Shown in pieces: positions 1-7,772 of a stretch of 64,000 nucleotides of DNA (positions are counted from its first letter, which is position 1; each line of letters begins with the position of its first letter). The notes under the pieces were generated by a model that was not told the DNA's origin, ran no database searches, and worked only from the letters and a program-made list of their open reading frames with translations. This DNA is from a bacterium. GTDB lineage: Bacteria > UBP6 > UBA1177. The translations under genes were made by a program, and so were the position numbers. The stretch lies in NCBI GenBank assembly GCA_017405875.1, contig JAFQZM010000022.1, positions 62,001 through 126,000 on the forward strand, in the 5' to 3' direction.

Positions 1-215
1 GCATAAACGCAGGTCTTCCGGCTCTCGAGATCAAAAATCTTCTCGGTAAAGTCAAAAGGGGAGACACCCTTGAAATCAACACCGAAACGGGAACGGTTTT
101 CCTTCCAGACGGCTCCACAGTCACGTTCCCGCCGCTTCCTCCGGAAGTTGACGAAATCATGCAGAAAGGCGGTCTCGACGAATACATCAAAGCAAAACTT
201 GCTGCGAAAAATTAA
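1..215 (+). CDS. leuD: 3-isopropylmalate dehydratase small subunit, C-terminal end (partial)
   Basis: This is the last 70 codons of a gene that starts before the window; the frame is open from base 3 to the TAA at 213-215. The reading begins INAGLPALEI and ends with LPPEVDEIMQKGGLDEYIK, the pattern seen at the C-terminus of aconitase-family small (swivel) subunits: an N-x-GLP motif, a short beta segment and a final GGL-x-YIK helix. LeuD works with LeuC in leucine biosynthesis, isomerising isopropylmalate in the cytoplasm. The homologous homoaconitase and citraconate hydratase small subunits cannot be excluded from the tail alone. The stop overlaps that of the convergent lipoprotein gene in the shared tetramer TTAA. 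Confidence 0.7.
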   Translation, partial: INAGLPALEIKNLLGKVKRGDTLEINTETGTVFLPDGSTVTFPPLPPEVDEIMQKGGLDEYIKAKLAAKN

Positions 216-1009
216 AGGCTTAATGATTTTCTCGGTTTATCCGGTCTGGGATTGTCTGAAGTTGCCGTGTAGTCAAAGTTTACTTCAACTTCATCGTCGC
301 TGTCTCCTTTCGGAAAGACGGTGTCTTCAAGTTTTTCGACAGTGCAGTTGATGACGTATTTGTCGGTGAAAGTGTTGTTTCTGAGTTTGATGTCGTAAAC
401 TTCGCCGTCAGGGTCGATTGTGAATTTAAGTGTGAATTTTCCCTGTAATTTCGGGTTTTTTGCTTTTCGGTTGTCGAAACATTCCTTGAATTTCTTCATT
501 TTTGCAAGAGAGGCTATCGTCTTCGAGCGCAGATCGTTTATTTTGTGTTTTTCCTTTTCTTTGTGTTTTTCTCTGACGATTTTGTAGGAGAGGTGGAATT
601 CGGCATCACGCGATTTCCCGGGTCTTACACCGATCTGTTCCATCTCCTTTTTTATGCATTTGGCGATTTTGTTGGCGTTTTTCGATTTCATTTTCTCGAT
701 TTCTATCATTTCGAAGAAACCTTCGATGTCGATACTAAGGAGAAAATCAATATTCATGTTTTCGGCTTCACCTGGTTTTATCGTGTCCTGGTAACAGTCG
801 ATAAAATCCATATCGAGCAGCTTCATTTTACGTGCGACTTCTGGATCTTTCGAATATCCGTAGACTTTGAGAGTTTCGCCACCCTCCATTTCGACATATC
901 CTATTTCGGAATTTTCACTTTTTTTCGTGTTTTTTTTGGAAGAACTTTTTCCCGATGAACAGGAAAAAACAGAACAAACGATTAAAAGGATTGCAAGTAA
1001 TTTTTTCAA
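212..1009 (-). CDS. Lipoprotein with two AgmX/PglI-like modules
   Basis: The 265-residue product opens with a lipoprotein signal peptide whose lipobox ends in FSC at Cys17. After a Ser/Lys-rich linker there are two similar modules, about residues 65-145 and 160-250. Each has a helix with a Cys (Cys72, Cys177), a strand of the form F-x-ID-x-(D/E)G (ending near 97 and 202) and a second Cys (Cys118, Cys222). This is the AgmX/PglI C-terminal pattern, a domain family typical of Myxococcota, where members are linked to gliding and envelope functions. The start is TTG at 1009-1007, preceded by AGAGG five bases away, and overlaps the stop of the upstream HAD gene by 4 nt (TTGA), so the two are probably co-translated. 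The specific role is unknown. Confidence 0.75.
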   Translation of the reverse strand: MKKLLAILLIVCSVFSCSSGKSSSKKNTKKSENSEIGYVEMEGGETLKVYGYSKDPEVARKMKLLDMDFIDCYQDTIKPGEAENMNIDFLLSIDIEGFFEMIEIEKMKSKNANKIAKCIKKEMEQIGVRPGKSRDAEFHLSYKIVREKHKEKEKHKINDLRSKTIASLAKMKKFKECFDNRKAKNPKLQGKFTLKFTIDPDGEVYDIKLRNNTFTDKYVINCTVEKLEDTVFPKGDSDDEVEVNFDYTATSDNPRPDKPRKSLSL

Positions 1010-1650
1010 ATCAACCTCTTATTTAAAAGTTCCGTCAATGAACTGAAAACCGGAGCACCGGTGCTTTTCAATACTTCCGCCGTGTTGTGACCGCGTGAAA
1101 CGAGCGCGACGTCGCAACAGGCCGCCTTAGCTGTTTCGTAGTCGTGGCATGTATCGCCGACAAAAAGGATCTCGTTTTCGGAATAACCAGACTGGTCGAG
1201 GATTTTTCTGCAAAGATGGGTCTTTCCTTCGGCGTAGTAGTTTTCAATTCCTTCGATAAAGCGGAAATATTTGTTTATTCTGAGCATTTCGACATGTTTG
1301 TTGAGCATTTTGTGTTCCATTGCCGAAAGAATGCTGACTTCGATTCCTGCTTTGGTGAGTTCGTCAAGCGTTGAGACGACATCGGGAAAAAGTTTAACCT
1401 TTTCTATGTCTGTAATATAGAGTTTTCCGAATTCCTGCGCTATTTCATCCCATTCGCCTTTGACGTCAAGCCCGAGCTCTTTATAAAATACTGATACTGG
1501 GAATTGAAAATTTTCTCTGTAATATTCGGTTGTTATCGGCTTGATTCCGCGTTTTTCCAAAACACCGTTTATAGCGTTCAGGTTGAGCCAGACATCATCA
1601 ATCAGAGTGCCGTTCCAATCGAAAATTATCATTTTTTTGCCGTTTGCCAT
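1006..1650 (-). CDS. HAD-superfamily hydrolase
   Basis: The 214-residue protein has a HAD Rossmann core with a small helical cap, resembling phosphoglycolate phosphatase and related enzymes. Motif I is FDWNGTLIDD near residues 10-19, motif II is the Ser of SILSAME, and motif III/IV is VGDTCHDYETAKAA. The second acidic residue of the usual DxD is Asn here (DWN), which removes the normal general acid/base of phosphatases. Either the chemistry is altered or another residue serves. The start ATG at 1650 has GGAG six bases upstream. It lies 3 nt after the lipoprotein gene 1654-2241 and overlaps the next one by 4 nt, forming a three-gene operon. The substrate is not predictable. Confidence 0.8.
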   Translation of the reverse strand: MANGKKMIIFDWNGTLIDDVWLNLNAINGVLEKRGIKPITTEYYRENFQFPVSVFYKELGLDVKGEWDEIAQEFGKLYITDIEKVKLFPDVVSTLDELTKAGIEVSILSAMEHKMLNKHVEMLRINKYFRFIEGIENYYAEGKTHLCRKILDQSGYSENEILFVGDTCHDYETAKAACCDVALVSRGHNTAEVLKSTGAPVFSSLTELLNKRLI

Positions 1651-1653
1651 TTT

Positions 1654-2241
1654 TTACTCCACGGCGTAGCTTACAAGCTCGGTCGTCGTCTGCGGTATCA
1701 TCTTGTTTTCACGGACGTCTTCAAGAACTGTAACGATCTTTACAATGCCGACTTTAAGCGCGAAATAATGGTATGAGTGAAGCACTTTTTTGTTCGGAAG
1801 TTCAACGGTGGTGTGGACTTTGATCGTTCCTTCGAATTTTCCTGCCGGAACGGTTACGGTCTCGTCGACTCCTTCAGTTTTTCTGATTTCGCGCGTTTTC
1901 TGCTTGATTATCGTGATCCATGACTCTCTCTGGAGCGGGAACATCAGAAGATAGCGGTCTGCGTCTCTGATTCCGTGTCTGTCGGTTTTGAGCCTGCCGC
2001 CTTTGTTGTCGAGGAACCAGTCGCCGTCGGTTCCGACGATGCTGATTTCCTGCTCGCCGCTCTGACCGAAGTAGTTGACTTTGTATTTCCAACTGTTGCC
2101 GACTGCAAGCGGAAGATAGCGGTCTGCCGATTCCTTGTAGTCGGAAAGGTAGTATTTTTCATCTTTCTTTTTGTCGGCGCTGCCGCATGAAACCGCAAAA
2201 ACCGCAACGAAAACCATAAAAATCAAAAGTGCTTTTTTCAT
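1654..2241 (-). CDS. Lipoprotein of the 'PLAVGNSW' type, unknown role
   Basis: The 195-residue protein starts MKKALLIFMVFVAVF and has a lipobox ending VSC (Cys19). An ATG twelve bases earlier exists, but the internal ATG at 2241 has GAGG six bases upstream and gives a clean signal peptide, so I chose it. The mature part contains YLPLAVGNSWKYKV, a phrase found in many exported beta-rich proteins of unknown function, and later VTVPAGKFEGTIKV. It is the first gene of the minus-strand operon reaching base 212. A TATAAT box with a 16-nt spacer lies upstream at 2283-2310. No enzymatic motif is visible. Confidence 0.7.
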   Translation of the reverse strand: MKKALLIFMVFVAVFAVSCGSADKKKDEKYYLSDYKESADRYLPLAVGNSWKYKVNYFGQSGEQEISIVGTDGDWFLDNKGGRLKTDRHGIRDADRYLLMFPLQRESWITIIKQKTREIRKTEGVDETVTVPAGKFEGTIKVHTTVELPNKKVLHSYHYFALKVGIVKIVTVLEDVRENKMIPQTTTELVSYAVE

Positions 2242-2282
2242 AACTCCCCTCATTTTTAAAAACGCTCCAAAAATGCCGCAGA

Positions 2283-2310
2283 ATTATAATGATTTCTCTA
2301 AAAAGAGCAA
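2283..2310 (-). promoter_or_regulatory. Promoter of the lipoprotein/HAD operon
   Basis: On the minus strand, TTGCTC (2310-2305) and a perfect TATAAT (2288-2283) are separated by 16 nt. The box lies about 40 bases upstream of the lipoprotein start at 2241, in the region divergent from the M29 peptidase promoter. The -35 box is weak. Confidence 0.55.
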
Positions 2311-2365
2311 AAGAAACGCGATTTTTTTAAATTCGGCTGATTTTGCGGTCTGCCGAACTCTTTAT

Positions 2366-2393
2366 TTGACTTAAAAACCGCCGCAAATAAACT
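2366..2393 (+). promoter_or_regulatory. Promoter of the M29 aminopeptidase gene
   Basis: TTGACT (2366-2371) and TAAACT (2388-2393) with a 16-nt spacer, 39 bases upstream of the start codon at 2433. It faces away from the promoter at 2283-2310. Confidence 0.55.
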
Positions 2394-2432
2394 TTTGCGT
2401 TTTTTGTTTTTATTTAACTTTTGGAGGGAAAA

Positions 2433-3554
2433 ATGAAAGATCCGAGAATTGCGAAAATCGCGAAAAACCTTGTCAACTACAGCACGAACGTAAAGCCGGG
2501 CGACAATGTCCTGATTGAGTACAGGGACAACTGGCCGCTTCCGCTCGTTCTCGCTCTCATCGATGAAGTCAAAGCTGCCGGCGGCAGACCGTTTGTAAAC
2601 TTCACCGACATGCAGCTTCAGAGAAAACTTCTCAAGGCAGCAGACGACGAATGGTTCGACACAATGTGCGAAATCGACCTTCTCAGAATGAAGAAGATGC
2701 AGGCTTATATCTCGATCAACGGCAGAAACAACAGCTTCGAACTTTCGGACGTTCCGCCGGAACAGATGAAAAAGAACACGCAGAAATATCTTATTCCGGT
2801 TCATCTGGACCAGCGCGTAGCTCACACCAAATGGTGTATTCTCGCTTTCCCGAACCCGTCTTACGCACAGGCTTCCTCAATGAGCACCGAGGCTTTTGAA
2901 GACTTCTACTTCGATGTATGCTCGGTCGACTACGCGAAAATGGACAAGGCGATGGATCCGCTCAAGGAACTTATGGATAAAACCGACAAAGTCCGCCTTC
3001 TCGGCCCCGGCAGAACAGATCTCACGTTCTCGATCAAAGGACTTCCGGGAATCAAATGTTCCGGTCAGTGCAACATTCCCGACGGAGAAGTTTTCACCGC
3101 TCCGGTCAAAGACTCGGTCAACGGCGTTATTGAATACAACACTCCGACTGCTTACCACGGCACGAAATTCGACAAAGTCATCCTCACTTTCAAAGACGGC
3201 AAAATCGTCAAAATCGAAGGTTCCGATGTCGAAAAACTTGAAGAAATCTTCAACACCGATGAAGGCGCAAGATATGTCGGCGAATTTGCAATCGGCGTAA
3301 ACCCGTACGTCACGAAACCGATGGTCGACATTCTTTTCGACGAAAAAATCTGCGGATCGATCCACTTCACGCCGGGCGATTCGTATGAAGAGTGTCCGAA
3401 CGGCAACAAATCGGGAGTTCACTGGGATCTCGTTATGATCCAGACTCCGGAATACGGCGGCGGCGAGATTTATTTTGACGACGTTCTCATCAGAAAGGAC
3501 GGAATGTTCGTTCTTGACGAACTCAAACCGCTCAACCCCGAAAATCTCAAATAG
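2433..3554 (+). CDS. M29-family aminopeptidase
   Basis: The 373-residue protein matches the thermophilic metallo-aminopeptidase family M29 (AmpS/AmpT type), cytoplasmic exopeptidases using two metal ions. The expected ligand series is present with family-like spacing: Glu219 (DGEVF), Glu284 (VGEFA), His311 (SIHFTPG), Tyr318, and His330/Asp332 (GVHWDL). An in-frame TTG twelve bases earlier would place the start before the Shine-Dalgarno GGAGG, so the ATG at 2433, five bases after GGAGG, is taken. The gene appears to stand alone, with its own promoter and an intergenic repeat element just after it. It probably processes peptides for nutrition or turnover. Confidence 0.85.
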   Translation: MKDPRIAKIAKNLVNYSTNVKPGDNVLIEYRDNWPLPLVLALIDEVKAAGGRPFVNFTDMQLQRKLLKAADDEWFDTMCEIDLLRMKKMQAYISINGRNNSFELSDVPPEQMKKNTQKYLIPVHLDQRVAHTKWCILAFPNPSYAQASSMSTEAFEDFYFDVCSVDYAKMDKAMDPLKELMDKTDKVRLLGPGRTDLTFSIKGLPGIKCSGQCNIPDGEVFTAPVKDSVNGVIEYNTPTAYHGTKFDKVILTFKDGKIVKIEGSDVEKLEEIFNTDEGARYVGEFAIGVNPYVTKPMVDILFDEKICGSIHFTPGDSYEECPNGNKSGVHWDLVMIQTPEYGGGEIYFDDVLIRKDGMFVLDELKPLNPENLK

Positions 3555-3574
3555 TTTTTTTGCATCAGCTGTTC

Positions 3575-3635
3575 TTCGCGCCGTCGTAATAACGTAATTA
3601 CGTGATTCCGGTATTCCGGCAAGATTCGGCGCGAA
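3575..3635. repeat. Intergenic octad repeat element, copy 1
   Basis: A perfect 9-bp inverted repeat (TTCGCGCCG at 3575-3583 and CGGCGCGAA at 3627-3635) encloses a degenerate tandem 8-mer: CGTAATAA, CGTAATTA, CGTGATTC, CGGTATTC, then a diverged CGGCAAGA. It sits between the aminopeptidase gene and the promoter of the ankyrin lipoprotein gene. Related elements occur at 12469-12553, 15440-15495 and 16140-16202. The outer arms could form a stem, but there is no T-run that would make it a classic terminator. Confidence 0.7.
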
Positions 3636-3650
3636 AAGCAGCGGCAAAAT

Positions 3651-3678
3651 TTGCCTTTTTTCCTTTTTCCTTTAAACT
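3651..3678 (+). promoter_or_regulatory. Promoter of the ankyrin lipoprotein gene
   Basis: TTGCCT (3651-3656) and TAAACT (3673-3678) with a pyrimidine-rich 16-nt spacer, 41 bases before the start codon at 3720. It begins only 15 bases after repeat element copy 1. Confidence 0.45.
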
Positions 3679-3719
3679 TGCTCGTTTTTTTGTTTTTACT
3701 TAATTTTTTGGAGTCTGTT

Positions 3720-5330
3720 ATGAAAAAATTTTTCGTGCTTATGATTTGTCTGCTTTCCATGATTGCATGCGGAAACGGTCACGACGTGATGATGCAGAAA
3801 ATGGAAGAGGCTGCTGAAAGAAACAAAGCCTATAAAGAGGCTGAAGAGGCAAAAAAGAAAGAAAAACCGAAATTCGTAGATGATGAAATCAAAGAAGAAC
3901 TCCCTGCGATCGTAGATGCGGCTGCAAAAGGCAATCTTGCAGCTGTAAAAGCTGAAATCAGCAAGGGAACTCTTGTCGATACTAAAGACGGACGCAGCAG
4001 AACTCCGCTTTACATGGCTGCTAGCGAAGGCAAAAAAGATGTTGTTGACTATCTCATCGAAGAAGGTGCAAATGTCAACACGAAGCGCGATGACGGCGAC
4101 ACTCCGCTTATGGCTGCTGCAAGAAGAGGCGATATGGCAGTCGTTGAGGCACTTATTAATGCCAATGCTGATATAGCTCTTGCAGACAATTTCGGCAGAA
4201 CTCCGCTTATGATGGCTGCTTCCAGCGGTTCGAAAGAGCTTGTTGACTATATGCTTTCAAAGGGCGCAGACCTCAACGCAACCGACAAATACGAGCTTTC
4301 GGCTCTTATTTTCGCGATGAAGGCTCACAAAATGGACCTCGCGAAATATCTCCTCAGCAAAGGTGCGAAAGTATGGAAAGCGAAACCTCTCGTAATCAAG
4401 GAAAAACCCCTCACACTCAAGATCGAAGGAAAGGTTCAGCCGGGAATGGAAGAAGTCATCGAAAATCTTGACAAGAAAGACGTTCATCTCCGCCAGAAAA
4501 CCGAGCTTTTCTACGCAGTCGAAACGGGCGATCTCGACCTTGTCAAACTTCTTGTCCAGAAAGGATCTCCTGTTCTCGTAGACGATGTCGAGCAAAGCAG
4601 AGAAACGATAATTTATGAATTCGGTCAGGGCAAGGAAGAAGAGCGCGATATGCTTTTCCAGAGAAAGGTCACGAGAACTTCCTACGACCGCGACCAGAAA
4701 AACCTTCTTCACTACGCTGCTGAAGGCGGATATGTCGAAATTATGAAGTTCCTTATCTCCAAAGGCGCAAGACTTGAAGAGACCGACGGCGAAAACGTCA
4801 GAGGTCCGCTTTTCTACGTTGTTGCTCAGGAAATCGACCCGAAAGATCCCGGAAAAGAGGCTAGACTTGTCGCAACGGCTGACTACATCATCGAAGAGGG
4901 CAAAAAGACCTGGACGAAGAGAGTCAGACTTACCAAAAAAGAACTCGACAAGATGAGAGAGAAGGAAAAAGCTAAAAACTGGTGGGAAAAGAACCCGTTC
5001 GACACCGAATGGAAAGACGTCACCGCTCCGAAAGTCGACATTGAAGAATACGATTACGAAGGCTGGCACGTTCTTGCTCTCGCTGCAAAATACGGTCATA
5101 CCGACATTGTTAAACTTCTCATCAACAAAGGCGCGAACATCAACCACAAAGAGAGAAAAATGGGCAACACCGCGCTTATTTACTCGAGAGTCGGCAAGTT
5201 TCCTGAAATGGAAAAATTCCTTCTTGAACACTGCGCGAAAGAGGGCATCAACTTTGACCACGAAGAGCTCGCAAAACAGGGTTGGAAATGCGTTGACGGC
5301 AAGGAAGTTTTCGAAAAGCCTGCTGAATAA
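3720..5330 (+). CDS. Ankyrin-repeat lipoprotein
   Basis: The 536-residue product has a lipoprotein signal peptide (lipobox IAC, Cys17) and a charged Glu/Lys linker to about residue 60. It then has ankyrin repeats in two blocks. The first covers about residues 65-225 with repeats such as TPLYMAASEGKKDVVDYLI and TPLMAAARRGDMAVVEALI. The second block (about 275-520) includes NLLHYAAEGGYVEIMKFLI and a last clear repeat, LALAAKYGHTDIVKLLI. Between them are Lys/Glu-rich segments without repeat pattern. The start at ATG 3720 follows GGAG by 6 nt; a longer in-frame reading from 3651 runs through the promoter. The protein probably binds partner proteins in the periplasm or at the outer membrane. No enzymatic domain is seen. 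Confidence 0.8.
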   Translation: MKKFFVLMICLLSMIACGNGHDVMMQKMEEAAERNKAYKEAEEAKKKEKPKFVDDEIKEELPAIVDAAAKGNLAAVKAEISKGTLVDTKDGRSRTPLYMAASEGKKDVVDYLIEEGANVNTKRDDGDTPLMAAARRGDMAVVEALINANADIALADNFGRTPLMMAASSGSKELVDYMLSKGADLNATDKYELSALIFAMKAHKMDLAKYLLSKGAKVWKAKPLVIKEKPLTLKIEGKVQPGMEEVIENLDKKDVHLRQKTELFYAVETGDLDLVKLLVQKGSPVLVDDVEQSRETIIYEFGQGKEEERDMLFQRKVTRTSYDRDQKNLLHYAAEGGYVEIMKFLISKGARLEETDGENVRGPLFYVVAQEIDPKDPGKEARLVATADYIIEEGKKTWTKRVRLTKKELDKMREKEKAKNWWEKNPFDTEWKDVTAPKVDIEEYDYEGWHVLALAAKYGHTDIVKLLINKGANINHKERKMGNTALIYSRVGKFPEMEKFLLEHCAKEGINFDHEELAKQGWKCVDGKEVFEKPAE

Positions 5331-5372
5331 TCCTTAAAATTCTTAATTTTTTTCAATAAATCGAGGTGTTCA

Positions 5373-6422
5373 ATGAAAAAAATCTTTTTGATTCTTTTTG
5401 CTCTTTTGCTGATAGTGTCATGCGGTGGAGACGATCCTGAAGCTGACGCTGTTCAGGGTGAGGAAGGAGGAAAGTGCTATCCAAACAAGACTTGCAACGA
5501 CGGTCTGGAATGTTCTGAAGATGATGATATTTGCGTCAAAAAAGATTCTAACGCTGATATTGACGATCCGACAAATAACGATTCTGATGCCGATTCCGGC
5601 GATTCGGAGAATTCATCAGACAACGATCCTTCAGAAAACAACGATTCTTCCGATTCTGTTCCGGACAATGATTCAATCGAGAATGAATCAGAATGCGGCA
5701 ACGGAACAAAAGAAGCCGGCGAAGTCTGCGAAAAAGGGGATTATGTAACCTGTTCAGAGGTAAATAGCGAATATTCGGCTTCGAATTTTGCGACCTGCAA
5801 CGACTACTGCAACGGTTGGAATACCGCCAATTGTGAAAGTTCTCAAGAAGGTGTTCAGCCGCTTGCAAGTTTTCCGGCAAGAACCCATGAACTTACTTAT
5901 CTCTACAACGGCTTTAACGCTTTTATGGAACATGAAAATCAACTCCATGAACTTAAAACAGAATCCGTTTTTAATGCTTCAATCACTATGAATGGTGAAA
6001 CCTATTCCATCCCTAATCCACTTGCCGACACACATTGGATTGCCGCTTACTACGATTCGTCGGCACTTTCCTTTTATCAAAACTCATATTTCTGCGGCGA
6101 AGAGATGGAGTGCCAGTTCGCGACGCCCTCTGTTATGTTCGGAGCCGCTTTGTCAGCTCTGAAGGCCGGAAAAGAGCTTTCGATCGGCATTTCTGATGAA
6201 AATCAGGTCAATATGATAATTGAAGATGTTGTTAACGATAAAGATTGCGTAATGCTTGTAGGATACGGCACTTTGAAAGTCGATTCTGTAAATATTTCGG
6301 CAGGGGAAGCCGGAAATTTCAAATTCACAACTTCAAAAATCGGCTTGTATCTGCCGGCTGCAACACCGGAAGGCAATATGACAAACGATCTTGAAAGTGC
6401 GGGGTTCACGATATGCAAATAA
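5373..6422 (+). CDS. Cys-rich lipoprotein with acidic Asn/Asp/Ser linker
   Basis: The 349-residue protein has a lipobox ending VSC (Cys17). It continues with a small Cys cluster (CYPNKTC, GLEC, DDDIC), then a long low-complexity linker of Asp, Asn and Ser (about residues 50-105). A cysteine module follows: CGNG, GEVC, VTC, FATC, DYC, ANC. The same module, with similar spacing, occurs in the lipoprotein at 52298-53821, and it resembles the Myxococcus Cys-rich repeat. The C-terminal 200 residues are a beta-rich domain I do not recognise. The start has GAGGTG four bases upstream. The gene overlaps the sialidase-like gene by 10 nt, so the two are probably co-translated and may act together on the cell surface. 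Confidence 0.7.
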   Translation: MKKIFLILFALLLIVSCGGDDPEADAVQGEEGGKCYPNKTCNDGLECSEDDDICVKKDSNADIDDPTNNDSDADSGDSENSSDNDPSENNDSSDSVPDNDSIENESECGNGTKEAGEVCEKGDYVTCSEVNSEYSASNFATCNDYCNGWNTANCESSQEGVQPLASFPARTHELTYLYNGFNAFMEHENQLHELKTESVFNASITMNGETYSIPNPLADTHWIAAYYDSSALSFYQNSYFCGEEMECQFATPSVMFGAALSALKAGKELSIGISDENQVNMIIEDVVNDKDCVMLVGYGTLKVDSVNISAGEAGNFKFTTSKIGLYLPAATPEGNMTNDLESAGFTICK

Positions 6423-7687
6423 AAACTAAAATATCAATAATTTCAATAATTTTTGTTTGTTCGTTCTTTGCCGTTTCCTGCGGCAGCTCTTCGAAAGAAG
6501 AGCCGGAAAATGACACCGATACTGAAACAACTGATGCAGATGAAACGGACGATAGCGAGGATGAGAGCTACAATGCCAGTGTTTCTTCGATAAAATTTAC
6601 GATTCCTGAAGAATCTTCTCTGGTTGCCGAGTCTTCCGGTCATTTGGCGTTTCCTGATGTTGTCAAACTCCAAAACGGAAAACTGATGACTGTTTTCAGA
6701 AGCGGCAAGGATCATGCTGAAAAAAGCGGTTCTATAATCGTGGCTTTTTCCAAAGACGGAGTAGAGTGGGATGATTCCGATTATTTGATGAACGACAGCA
6801 CAATCGACGACCGCGACCCGTCAATCACCGTTTTTTCAGACGGAAGAGTCGGAATGAACTGGTTCAAATACCGTTATGCCGATGATCATAATGAGCCTTG
6901 GGTTCATCATTTGTTTTTTGCAGTTTCCGATAAAAGCGGGCTTAATTTCAGTGAACCGGTTCAGGTCGACCCCGGCATTTTCGACTATTCTGAAACTGCG
7001 GTTTTGGATGAAAACGGAGTTTGGCTTGACGAAAAAGGAGAGGAAATTACCGTCGCAGCTTCTTCGAGTTCCGCAATAGAACATGAAGGAAAGATAATAA
7101 TTCCGGGTTATTTCGGCGGTGCACTTAACTGGAGTTCGATGGGATCAACGCCGAAAACGAGAGTCGTTCTTTTTGAAAGCGCTGACGGCGGCGCAACTTG
7201 GACGCCGAATAAAGTCGAAGCCGAAATTGACGACAAAATTTGGCTCAGTGAACCCGCATTGCTCAAAGTTACTGAAAAACGCTGGCTTTTACATGTCAGA
7301 ACTGCAAAAGGTGCCAGCCCGAGCAACAAAGGTGATCTTATGCAGAGCATTTCGGAAGACGGCGGCAAAACGTGGTCTCCGTATGAAAGCCTGGGTTTTG
7401 TAGCTCATGCACCGGAACTCCTGAAACTTAACAACGGTGTGCTCGTCAGTTCTTTCCGCTGGCTCGACTATGTGGGATCAAATCCGAAAAGCGAATCTGT
7501 TTCGATGATTTATTCGCTTGACGGCGGCGCAACATGGTCGGATCTCATCGAAATTCTTGACTGCGGTGCGGCGGAATGCGGTTATCCCGGGATGGTTGAA
7601 CTTGACGGAAACAAAATCCTCGTCGTTTATTACACACCTGGCGGAAAGACGATTGAATCAAAAATCATAACTTTTGAAGCGGAATAA
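6413..7687 (+). CDS. Sialidase-like beta-propeller lipoprotein (BNR/Asp-box)
   Basis: The 424-residue protein has a signal peptide with lipobox VSC (Cys23), an acidic Asp/Glu/Thr linker to about residue 53, and a six-bladed propeller of the sialidase/BNR fold. Three clear Asp-boxes of the form S-x-DGG-x-TW are at residues 256-263, 314-321 and 368-375, with a degenerate one near 113-119. RDP at 134-136 matches a loop common in the family. A candidate Arg triad for carboxylate binding exists but cannot be assigned by eye, so this may be an exo-sialidase or a related glycan-binding propeller. It overlaps the Cys-rich lipoprotein gene upstream, which suggests a shared role in acting on host or environmental glycans. 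Confidence 0.7.
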   Translation: MQIKTKISIISIIFVCSFFAVSCGSSSKEEPENDTDTETTDADETDDSEDESYNASVSSIKFTIPEESSLVAESSGHLAFPDVVKLQNGKLMTVFRSGKDHAEKSGSIIVAFSKDGVEWDDSDYLMNDSTIDDRDPSITVFSDGRVGMNWFKYRYADDHNEPWVHHLFFAVSDKSGLNFSEPVQVDPGIFDYSETAVLDENGVWLDEKGEEITVAASSSSAIEHEGKIIIPGYFGGALNWSSMGSTPKTRVVLFESADGGATWTPNKVEAEIDDKIWLSEPALLKVTEKRWLLHVRTAKGASPSNKGDLMQSISEDGGKTWSPYESLGFVAHAPELLKLNNGVLVSSFRWLDYVGSNPKSESVSMIYSLDGGATWSDLIEILDCGAAECGYPGMVELDGNKILVVYYTPGGKTIESKIITFEAE

Positions 7688-7692
7688 TTGCT

Positions 7693-7714
7693 TTATAATT
7701 TTTTGTAATTATAA
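7693..7714. repeat. AT-only inverted repeat after the sialidase-like gene
   Basis: TTATAATT (7693-7700) and AATTATAA (7707-7714) form a perfect 8-bp inverted repeat with a six-base loop, right after the stop at 7687. It could be a weak terminator or a protein-binding site; the stem has no GC pairs. Confidence 0.3.
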
Positions 7715-7772
7715 TAATTTGCTTATGTTTTTTGGAATGTTTTTGGCAGTTTAATATTTTACGGAGTTAAAA

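Noticed and set aside
3575-3635. CRISPR array
   Set aside because: The repeated unit is 8 bp, degenerate and directly tandem, with no spacers and no cas genes in the window.
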